A DNA stretch of 6,652 nucleotides from Armatimonadota bacterium (lineage in GTDB: Bacteria > Sysuimicrobiota > Sysuimicrobiia > Sysuimicrobiales > Humicultoraceae), in NCBI GenBank assembly GCA_016199305.1, contig JACQGZ010000007.1:1-6652 (forward strand), read 5' to 3'. Made by a program: the position numbers and the translations under genes. Each line of letters starts with the position of its first letter. The stretch's first letter is position 1. This document shows, in pieces, positions 1-5,311 of the stretch. Below the pieces are notes generated by a model. That model was not told the DNA's origin, did not search any database, and worked only from the letters and a program-made list of their open reading frames with translations.

Positions 1-680
1 GCGAAGACCAGATGCCCGGTCTCGGCAATGGTCAGGGCCGCGCTGATGGTCTCCAGGTCCCGCATCTCGCCCACCAGCACCACGTTGGGGTCCTCGCGCA
101 GCACCGCCCGCAGCGCGTTGGGGAAGGACTGGGTGTCGAAGCCGAGTTCCCGCTGGTTGATGATCGACTTCTTGTGCGTGTGCAGGTATTCGATCGGGTC
201 CTCGATGGTGACGATGTGCACACTGCGCTCGGCGTTGATGTAGTCGATCATGGAGGCCAGCGAGGTGGACTTGCCGTGGCCGGTCGGCCCGGTCACCAGG
301 ACCAGGCCGCGGGGCTTGCGCGTGAGCTCGTTGAGGATGGCCGGCAGGTTCAGCGCCTCGACGCTGGGGACGGTCATGGGGATGACGCGCGCGGCGATGC
401 CCACGGCTCCCCGCTGCCGGTAGATGTTGACGCGGAAGCGCCCCAACCCCGGGACCCCATAGGAGAGGTCCAGCTCCCAGAACTTCTCGAACTTCTGCTT
501 CTGAAAGGTGTTCAGCATGCTGTACCCCAGCTGGAAGGTGTCCTCCGGGGTGAGCAGGTCGTAGTGCTCCATCGGCGTGAGCCGCCCCCACACCCGCATC
601 GTCGGCTTGATGCCGGCGGTGAGGTGGAGGTCGGAGCCCTGCGCCTCCACGACCTCGCGAAGCAGATCATCGATGTGCAT
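1..680 (-). CDS. pilT: PilT, type IV pilus retraction ATPase (C-terminus beyond the window edge)
   Basis: This is the hexameric cytoplasmic ATPase that powers pilus retraction (twitching, DNA uptake). The 226 visible residues open with a PilT N-domain (EAQGSDLHL near residue 12, MRVWGRL near 28). They continue into the RecA-like core: Walker A GPTGHGKST at 131-139, Asp box TIEDPIEY at 158-165, Walker B with REDPNVVLVGEMRD at 195-208, and the beginning of the His box (TGH at 221-223). The GEMRD form is typical of PilT rather than PilB. The usual Ser of Walker A (GPTGSGKS) is His here. The C-terminal AIRING region lies outside the window. The ATG at 680 is the only in-frame ATG that gives the full N-domain; G-rich SD-like sequence precedes it. 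It begins 41 nt after the pilB stop, so co-transcription is likely. Family assignment is secure. Confidence 0.95.
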   Translation of the reverse strand, partial: MHIDDLLREVVEAQGSDLHLTAGIKPTMRVWGRLTPMEHYDLLTPEDTFQLGYSMLNTFQKQKFEKFWELDLSYGVPGLGRFRVNIYRQRGAVGIAARVIPMTVPSVEALNLPAILNELTRKPRGLVLVTGPTGHGKSTSLASMIDYINAERSVHIVTIEDPIEYLHTHKKSIINQRELGFDTQSFPNALRAVLREDPNVVLVGEMRDLETISAALTIAETGHLVF

Positions 681-721
681 CCCCCTGGCCTCCCCATGCG
701 GCGGCCGCGGCCGCCGCCCCG

Positions 722-2605
722 TCACTCCTCCACAAACACCACCCGCAGGACCTCCTCCAGCGAGGTGGTCCCGTTCAGCACCTTGGCCAGCCCGTCCTCC
801 TGCAGGGTCCGCATCCCGGCGGCGATCGCCGCCTCCTTGATCTGGCTGCTGTTCGCGTGTTTGACGACCAGACTCTTGATCTCTTCGTCCACCGTCATGA
901 TCTCGAAGATGCCGAGGCGCCCCTTGTAGCCGATGGTGCTGCAGAACTCGCACCCGACCGCCCGGTACATGGTCGGCGGCTCGGGTAGGTTGGTCAACCC
1001 GACCCGCCGCAGCACATCTTCGGTGGGGGTGTAGGGCTCTCTGCAACGCTGGCAGAGGACGCGCACGAGCCGCTGGGCGATCACGCCGATGAGGGAGGAG
1101 GAGACCAGGAAGGGCTCGATCCCCATGTCCACCAGCCGCGTCACCGCCCCGGGGGCGTCGTTGGTGTGCAGGGTGGAGAGGACCAGGTGCCCGGTGAGGG
1201 CGGCGTGGTTGGCGATGCGCGCCGTCTCCTCGTCCCGGATCTCTCCGACCATGATGATGTCAGGGTCCTGCCGCAGAAAGGATCGCAGGCCGCTGGCAAA
1301 GGTCAGGCCGGCCTTGGGGTTGATCTGGACCTGGGCGATCCCGGGGAGCTGATACTCCACCGGGTCCTCGATCGTGGTGATGTTCACCTCGACGCTGTTC
1401 AGCCGGTTGAGGATCGCATAGAGGGTCGTCGTCTTCCCGCTGCCGGTGGGCCCGGTGAGGAGGATGATCCCGTGCGGCCGCGTGATGATCCGCTCGAAGC
1501 GCTGGTGGTCCTCGGGCAGGAGGCCCAGTTTCTCGATGCCGACGAAGGCGCCGCTCTTGTCCAGGATGCGCATGACCAGCTTCTCCCCGAAGACGCTGGG
1601 GATGGTGGAGACGCGGAAGTCGATGTCGCGGTTATCCACCTCCATTTGGATCCGCCCGTCCTGGGGGATGCGGCGCTCGGCGATGTCCATGCTGGCCATG
1701 ATCTTGAGACGGGAGATCAGCGCCGCCTGGATGTGTTTGGGCGGCGTCATCACCGAATAGAGCGTCCCGTCCACCCGGTAGCGGATGCGCACCCGCTGCT
1801 CCTGGGGCTCCACGTGGATGTCGCTGGCGCCCTGGCGGATCGCCTGGATGATGACCATGTTGGCCAGCCGCACCACCGGCGCGTCGTCCGCCACGGCGCG
1901 CAGCTGGTGCTCCGGCATCTCATCAGTGGCGACGCCTTCGTGCTGCTTGATCTCCGCCAGCATCTGGTCCACGGCCACGGGGTACTGGTTGAGGGCGCGC
2001 TGGAAGGCGTCCGGCGTGATCACCGCGGGGCGGATCTCCAGGCCGGTGACCCGGCGCAGGTCGTCGAGAGCCACGACGTCGCCGGGATCTTCCATCCCCA
2101 GCACCATCGTCCCGTTCTCCACCCGGATGGGGATGACGCGGTGGCGGCGGGCCATGTGCTCGGGGATGCGCAGCAGGGTCCCCTCGTCCAGGACGATGTC
2201 GGCCAGGTTGATGAAGTCGATGCCCAGCTGCCGGGCCACGGCCGCGGCGATGCTGTCCGGGGAGGCGAAGCCGAGGCTGAGAATCACCCGCCCCAGCCGC
2301 TCCCCCGACTCCTTCTGGTGGGCCAGGGCGCGCGCCAACTGGTTGTCAGTGATGATCCCCTCTTCCACCAGGATCTTGCCGATGGGAATGCGTCGGCGCA
2401 CCTGCCCCACCCTCCGCGGCTGACCACCTGTGGCCTGCAGACCTTCAGTATACCGTGGCGGCGGCGCAGTGGGGGATGCCGGGGCGGGGGCCTCCGGCGG
2501 CGCGGCGGGGACGGCCTCGGAGGCGGGCGCGGCGACGTCCACCGCCACCACCTGCGAGGCGGGCTGGCCGAACCGATCCCGCACCGTCACGTTCAGCTCC
2601 GGCAT
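722..2605 (-). CDS. pilB: PilB/GspE-type pilus extension ATPase
   Basis: This is the cytoplasmic hexameric ATPase that drives type IV pilus assembly. It is 627 residues long from the ATG at 2605. Residues 1-25 look like the last strands of an Ig/PKD-like domain, and 26-60 are an Ala/Pro linker. The GspE N-domain starts near 72 (IPIGKILVEEG) and the GASDIHVEP motif is at 259-267. Walker A GPTGSGKT is at 385-392, the Asp box TIEDPVE at 411-417, Walker B DPDIIMVGEIRD at 447-458, and the His box TGHLVLSTLHTND at 471-483. A zinc-binding tetracysteine is formed by C518, C521, C552 and C555. All motor motifs are intact. The ATG at 2605 has no clear SD and lies 16 nt after the stop of the preceding short ORF, whose +1 frame it continues. 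Two other readings of the N-terminus are a frameshifted fusion beginning at 2888, or initiation at GTG 2401 behind a GGAGG, which gives 559 residues, the usual PilB length. Confidence 0.94.
   Translation of the reverse strand: MPELNVTVRDRFGQPASQVVAVDVAAPASEAVPAAPPEAPAPASPTAPPPRYTEGLQATGGQPRRVGQVRRRIPIGKILVEEGIITDNQLARALAHQKESGERLGRVILSLGFASPDSIAAAVARQLGIDFINLADIVLDEGTLLRIPEHMARRHRVIPIRVENGTMVLGMEDPGDVVALDDLRRVTGLEIRPAVITPDAFQRALNQYPVAVDQMLAEIKQHEGVATDEMPEHQLRAVADDAPVVRLANMVIIQAIRQGASDIHVEPQEQRVRIRYRVDGTLYSVMTPPKHIQAALISRLKIMASMDIAERRIPQDGRIQMEVDNRDIDFRVSTIPSVFGEKLVMRILDKSGAFVGIEKLGLLPEDHQRFERIITRPHGIILLTGPTGSGKTTTLYAILNRLNSVEVNITTIEDPVEYQLPGIAQVQINPKAGLTFASGLRSFLRQDPDIIMVGEIRDEETARIANHAALTGHLVLSTLHTNDAPGAVTRLVDMGIEPFLVSSSLIGVIAQRLVRVLCQRCREPYTPTEDVLRRVGLTNLPEPPTMYRAVGCEFCSTIGYKGRLGIFEIMTVDEEIKSLVVKHANSSQIKEAAIAAGMRTLQEDGLAKVLNGTTSLEEVLRVVFVEE
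2399..2415 (-). promoter_or_regulatory. Possible internal start of pilB: GGAGG followed by GTG
   Basis: On the minus strand, GGAGG (2411-2415) is followed after 9 nt by an in-frame GTG at 2401. The resulting protein would begin VRRRIPIGKILVEEG, exactly at the edge of the conserved GspE N-domain. It would be 559 residues long, close to ordinary PilB proteins. It would exclude the Ig-like remnant and the Ala/Pro linker. The motif is seen directly; its use as a start is inference. Confidence 0.35.
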
Positions 2606-2621
2606 CGCCGCTGCGAGAGCC

Positions 2622-2627
2622 TCAGGG
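2622..2627 (-). other. Candidate +1 frameshift site CCC-TGA joining the Ig-like ORF to pilB
   Basis: Read on the minus strand, the short ORF ends GCG CCC TGA. Moving +1 at CCC gives CCT GAG GCT CTC GCA GCG GCG ATG, which is open and runs straight into the pilB frame. The fused peptide would read WRAP-EALAAAM-PELNVTVRD and restores the last strands of the truncated domain. A proline codon that can re-pair in the +1 frame next to an in-frame TGA resembles known +1 recoding sites (bacterial prfB uses CUU-UGA, antizyme genes use UCC-UGA). I see no upstream AGGGGG stimulator of the prfB kind. The alternative is one extra base in the CCC run, from sequencing error or real mutation. Confidence 0.45.
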
Positions 2628-2888
2628 CGCCCGCCAGAGGAAGACGTTGGGTTCGGGGGTCTCCTCCAGCGTCCCCTCGCTGGCCCGCAGCTCGAAGGTG
2701 AGCATGTCGTTCTCGGGGTCGCGGGCCACGATGGTCACCCGGGCGACGCCGCCGGACGGCACCACCGGCGGGTCGACGATCACATGATCGATCACCGGGG
2801 GCTCGTCGATCGCCCCCCGGGCGTCGGCGACGGAGACGTTGCCGACGGCATCACGCACGGTCACGCTGAAACTCACGGCTTTGGCCAT
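2622..2888 (-). CDS. Short ORF encoding most of an Ig/PKD-like domain; probable 5' part of pilB
   Basis: It has 88 codons. Residues 1-25 (VSFSVTVRD at 5-13, then AVGNVSVAD) look like the closing strands of one Ig/PKD-like repeat. From about residue 31 a new repeat opens (PVIDHVIVDPPVVPSGG, then VARVTIVARDPENDMLTFEL, then FLWRAP at 83-88). Cadherin- and PKD-type repeats typically read V.V.A.DPDGD.LTY....W.AP and then end with a strand like Y.VTV.V.D..G. Here that last strand is missing from the ORF but present in the +1 frame as LNVTVRDRFG at the PilB N-terminus. There is no signal peptide or membrane segment, so the product should be cytoplasmic. AGGAGG lies 6 nt before the ATG. Either a stand-alone fragment or, more likely, the N-terminal module of PilB. 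Family assignment rests on pattern only. Confidence 0.7.
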   Translation of the reverse strand: MAKAVSFSVTVRDAVGNVSVADARGAIDEPPVIDHVIVDPPVVPSGGVARVTIVARDPENDMLTFELRASEGTLEETPEPNVFLWRAP

Positions 2889-2894
2889 CGTTCT

Positions 2895-2900
2895 CCTCCT
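2895..2900 (-). promoter_or_regulatory. Strong Shine-Dalgarno for the Ig-like ORF/pilB unit
   Basis: AGGAGG on the minus strand lies 6 nt before the ATG at 2888. It matters because the downstream pilB ATG at 2605 has only GCAGCGGCG before it. The main ribosome entry for this part of the operon therefore appears to be here, which favours a frameshift fusion or translational coupling for PilB. Confidence 0.7.
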
Positions 2901-2912
2901 CTGGATGGTCTC

Positions 2913-3152
2913 TCACATGCTATCGCGTTCCAGCATCATCACGACCTGGTCCTTGTTCAGCAGCAGCACCGGGGTCTCGTAGAGGAACTGGCCCTCCAGG
3001 GTATAGACGCGGGCGTTGGTGATGGGCAGGAAGTCCCGCGACTGGTTCAGACGGTCCGAGATGCGGGACGTGGGGGGCAGCGGCAGCTCCCCTTCGATCC
3101 GGTGCAAGATCGTATAGAGGAGGATCGGCTGGTGTTCGAGCTCAATCTTCAC
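2913..3152 (-). CDS. Small conserved-looking hypothetical protein, possibly DUF6812-like
   Basis: It is a 79-residue protein with no signal peptide or transmembrane segment. The pattern is a short beta-rich fold: a hydrophobic N-terminal stretch, then ISDRLNQSRDFLPITNARVY at 31-50, an EGQFLYE turn, and a closing strand LLLNKDQVVMMLE at 63-75. The run of 'R(I/L)SD.LN...RDFLP(I/L)T.A.V' followed by a strand and 'V..V.' resembles small single-domain proteins of the DUF6812 type, but this is from memory and not verified. The start is GTG at 3152, with GGGAGGGGG about 8 nt upstream. Its GTGA overlaps the MerR stop by 4 nt, so the two are translationally coupled. A gap of 24 nt separates it from the Ig-like ORF. 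Function unknown; the coupling suggests it works with, or is a target of, the MerR protein. Confidence 0.82.
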   Translation of the reverse strand: MKIELEHQPILLYTILHRIEGELPLPPTSRISDRLNQSRDFLPITNARVYTLEGQFLYETPVLLLNKDQVVMMLERDSM

Positions 3153-3427
3153 CGGCGGGTCCCCCTCCCATCCGCGACGATCGCCACGGGCGGCGCCTCG
3201 ACCAGACGCTGAATCCCCTTCAGGCTCATCCCCCGGTCGACCATCGCCTTGATCCAGCGGATCCGCTCCACCTCCTCTTCCGAGAAAAGGCGGTGTCCCC
3301 CGCCGGTGCGGGCCGGGGTGACGAGGTGGTACTGCTCCTCCCAGGCCCGGATCCGGCGTGGATTCACCCCGGTGAGTTGGGCCACCGTCCGGATGGGGTA
3401 GATCGGCGCCTCCTTGTCCACGATCAT
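3149..3427 (-). CDS. MerR-family HTH transcriptional regulator, DNA-binding domain only
   Basis: It has 92 residues. The MerR-type winged HTH spans about residues 9-77: YPIRTVAQLTGVNPRRIRAWE at 10-30 gives the first helices, and the wing PARTGGGHRLFSEEEVERI is at 38-56. A second helical pair follows (MVDRGMSLKGIQRLVE at 62-77). The PARTGGGHR wing resembles HspR, MlrA and CarH-type members rather than metal sensors, and there are no cysteines. No effector or dimerisation coiled coil follows; only a charged tail of about 15 residues ends the protein. The ATG at 3427 is preceded by GGAGGAGG with about 8 nt spacing. It starts 25 nt after the DnaB-like stop and overlaps the next gene by 4 nt. It could autoregulate the operon or the divergent ATPase gene, which is inference. 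Confidence 0.9.
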   Translation of the reverse strand: MIVDKEAPIYPIRTVAQLTGVNPRRIRAWEEQYHLVTPARTGGGHRLFSEEEVERIRWIKAMVDRGMSLKGIQRLVEAPPVAIVADGRGTRR

Positions 3428-3452
3428 CGTGCCATCCTCCTCCGCGCCCCGC

Positions 3453-4994
3453 CTAGCTCTTCGGGGCCACTTCGCGCGTGGGAATGTACCCGCCCTCGCG
3501 CAGGTAAGCGTAGATCTCCTGGGTCTTGGCGAACCCGTGAAAGTCGGGCCGGTACTCTTTCTCCAGCTTGTAGTCCACTTCCAGAAACTTGTTCAGCGTG
3601 ACGAAGAAGGCGTACTGGACGATGTAGGCCGCCGTCTCCGGGGCGTCGCGATTCTTGTCCACGAAGAGGTTGACGATGTCGACGCGGGGCATGGCCGCGG
3701 GGTCGGTGCCCTCGCTGCGCGCCCTGGACTCCAGCAGCTGGCTCAGGTCGTAGGAGGCCTTCCAGTCCTTGGCCAGGACCATCGCCACGTCCAGGTCGTA
3801 CTCCAGGTCGCCGCTGCCCATGGAATGGTGCATCGTCGGCCGGTTGTAGACGCTGAACTCCTCGTCCTCGTCGGCGGGACGCTCGTCCAGCCGGCACCCC
3901 TCCTTATCCAGCGGGGAGATGGCGAAGATCGGGCAATTCAGTTCCAGGCTCATCTCCGACAGCGCCGTGGAGATGAAGTCCGTGCGCGCCCGCTGGTCGT
4001 CGACGTACTCGTTGAGCGGGATCTTCTGCAGGTAGTCGAAGAAGATGACGATGTCGGAGGTCTCAAACTCCTGCATCAGGTTGTAGGCGTGCACGCGCAC
4101 CCGGTCCAGGGTGTGCCGCCGCCCCGCCTCCACCAGGTAGAGGAAGGGCGCGTAGCGTCCCATCTCGCCCTGCGCCGCCCGCAGCCGGGGCGCGACCGAG
4201 CGGCCGTCCGTGTCCGCGCCGGAGAGGATCCACGTCGGGTTGAGGCCGGTCTGGCGGGCCATCAGCCTCGCCGAGAGCACGCGGCGCGTCTGCTCCCAGG
4301 TGTAGTAGAGGACGGGGACGCGGTGATTGGCGGCCACGTAGGTCGCCAGCTCCAGGGCGAAGTTGGTCTTGCCGCGGCGCGGCGCCCCGGCCAGGGCATA
4401 GTAGAAGCCCCGGCGCAGCCCGGAGAGGATCTCGTTCAGGCGATCGAAGGGGCGGATGGAGAAACCCAGCTGGGCCGCCGGCTCCACATTCTCCGCGTAC
4501 TCGATGAGCTCGCCGAACGCCTGGCCGATGGGCGCCTCCCGCTTGCGGATGCGGCGTTTCTGGATCTCCAACAGCCGGCCGACCGCGTCGCTGGAGACCT
4601 GCACGATGTCCTGGGGGCGGTCCCCGCCCTTGTGCAGGAACGTCCCCAGATCCTCGTGCACCCGCGTCAGCATCTCCCGGGCCTCCCGGGCCTTGAGGAG
4701 GTCGAGGTAGCCGACGACCTGCCCGGCGCCCGGCGGCGTGCGCTGGGTCACCGCCGCCAGGTAGCGCACCATCTCCGGTGAGAGCAGGCCGTGGTCGTCC
4801 AGGTAAGCGCGCACCGCGACGTCGTCCACCGCCGTGCCGCGGCCGTAGAGGTCGAAGAGGCACTTCACCAGCCGTCGGGCCGCCGGCGTCGCCACCAGCT
4901 CGGCGTGGAAGCCCTCGTTCAGGGCGATGGTGAAGACCTGCCGGTCGCGGAAGAACCCGCTCAGGAGCGACGTCTCGATGTCGTGGTAGTCCAT
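3453..4994 (-). CDS. DnaB-like RecA-fold helicase paralogue
   Basis: It has 513 residues from the ATG at 4994 (a TTG precedes it directly at 4997, and the SD is weak and G-rich). An N-terminal DnaB-type helical domain covers about 5-110: DIETSLLSGFFRD, FDLYGRGTAVDDVAVRAYL, and TPPGAGQVVGYLDLLKARE. The RecA-like C-domain begins near 178. Numbering from the TTG, Walker A GAPRRGKT is at 204-211, the catalytic-Glu loop YTWEQT at 232-237, Walker B IVIFFDYLQ at 316-324, SGDLEYDLDVAMVL at 395-408 (matching SG.IEQDADVV), and VDKNRDAPETA at 446-456 (matching AKNRNGPTG). The residue expected to be Gln in the DnaB 'SQL' motif is Pro (ISPLDKEG at 360-367). An acidic insert follows it (ERPADEDEEF). The overall order is full-length DnaB, but divergence and location suggest a specialised paralogue rather than the replicative helicase. 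It leads the pilus operon. Confidence 0.88.
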   Translation of the reverse strand: MDYHDIETSLLSGFFRDRQVFTIALNEGFHAELVATPAARRLVKCLFDLYGRGTAVDDVAVRAYLDDHGLLSPEMVRYLAAVTQRTPPGAGQVVGYLDLLKAREAREMLTRVHEDLGTFLHKGGDRPQDIVQVSSDAVGRLLEIQKRRIRKREAPIGQAFGELIEYAENVEPAAQLGFSIRPFDRLNEILSGLRRGFYYALAGAPRRGKTNFALELATYVAANHRVPVLYYTWEQTRRVLSARLMARQTGLNPTWILSGADTDGRSVAPRLRAAQGEMGRYAPFLYLVEAGRRHTLDRVRVHAYNLMQEFETSDIVIFFDYLQKIPLNEYVDDQRARTDFISTALSEMSLELNCPIFAISPLDKEGCRLDERPADEDEEFSVYNRPTMHHSMGSGDLEYDLDVAMVLAKDWKASYDLSQLLESRARSEGTDPAAMPRVDIVNLFVDKNRDAPETAAYIVQYAFFVTLNKFLEVDYKLEKEYRPDFHGFAKTQEIYAYLREGGYIPTREVAPKS

Positions 4995-5222
4995 CAACCC
5001 ATCCCATCCCGCGCGCGGCTGGGTCGCGCTGAGTTCTGCCGCGGTTCGCTCGACATCACGGTGGGGTTCGGTCTGCCCCGGCGCTGGCGTGCCCGGCCAG
5101 CCCCCTCGCCGGTCTGATCACCACGCCCGGCACCAACCTGTGGGAAAGTGGACCGAATCCTCTCACGAAGCCACACGGGATATGCCCCAGGCGGGCGGCC
5201 TCTAGTCCGATTCGCGTCGCCC

Positions 5223-5242
5223 CCGCCCGGCCTATCGGGCGG
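5223..5242. repeat. Inverted repeat CCGCCCG-N6-CGGGCGG
   Basis: The arms at 5223-5229 and 5236-5242 are perfectly complementary, with a GCCTAT spacer. It lies 70 nt upstream of the GTG at 5312 and about 230 nt upstream of the DnaB-like gene. It could be an operator or a leader hairpin. There is no T-run after it, so it is not a typical terminator. In GC-rich DNA such a repeat can arise by chance. Confidence 0.4.
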
Positions 5243-5264
5243 CGGGGCCCGCGGTTGCGGGGGT

Positions 5265-5275
5265 GGCGTGACGCC
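5265..5275. repeat. Short palindrome GGCGT-G-ACGCC
   Basis: The 5-bp arms are perfectly symmetric around one base, 37 nt upstream of the GTG at 5312. It has the size of a half-turn operator for a dimeric HTH protein, but there is no direct evidence of binding. It is too tight to form an RNA hairpin. Confidence 0.25.
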
Positions 5276-5311
5276 GTCTGTTTTCGCCGCCTTCCGGGCA
5301 CACATTTCTCT

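Larger units (their letters stand above)
4998..5311. promoter_or_regulatory. Divergent intergenic region between the pilus operon and the second GspE-like gene
   Basis: About 314 nt separate the two divergent start codons, and both transcription units should start here. I could not find a convincing -35/-10 pair on either strand; the AT-poor sequence makes this hard by eye. It holds a 7-bp perfect inverted repeat at 5223-5242 and a short palindrome at 5265-5275. The region contains no RNA gene, riboswitch or repeat that I recognise. Some of it may be coding if the right-hand gene starts at an upstream TTG (5255). Confidence 0.5.

Noticed and set aside
1166..2701. Open frame of 511 codons on the plus strand across pilB
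   Set aside because: It is antisense to a gene with all PilB motifs. Its translation is rich in Asp, His, Gly, Arg and Val with no domain, as expected for the complement of a GC-rich gene.
3414..4781. Open frame of 455 codons on the plus strand across the DnaB-like gene
   Set aside because: It is a GC-driven antisense shadow with a low-complexity composition and no family pattern; the DnaB motifs lie on the other strand.
3453..4994. DnaB-like gene as evidence of a prophage or plasmid insertion
   Set aside because: There are no integrase, att repeats, phage neighbours or composition shift. The gene is tightly spaced with the operon (25 nt to the next gene).
5139..5147. DnaA-box-like TTTCCCACA (minus strand) near the DnaB-like gene, hinting at an origin
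   Set aside because: It has one mismatch to TTWTNCACA, it is a single copy, and there is no AT-rich unwinding region; chance is the best explanation.
5255..5311. Upstream TTG 5255 as the start of the second ATPase gene
   Set aside because: It adds 19 residues with no family resemblance over the palindromic region. Kept only as an alternative because GTG 5312 also lacks an SD.
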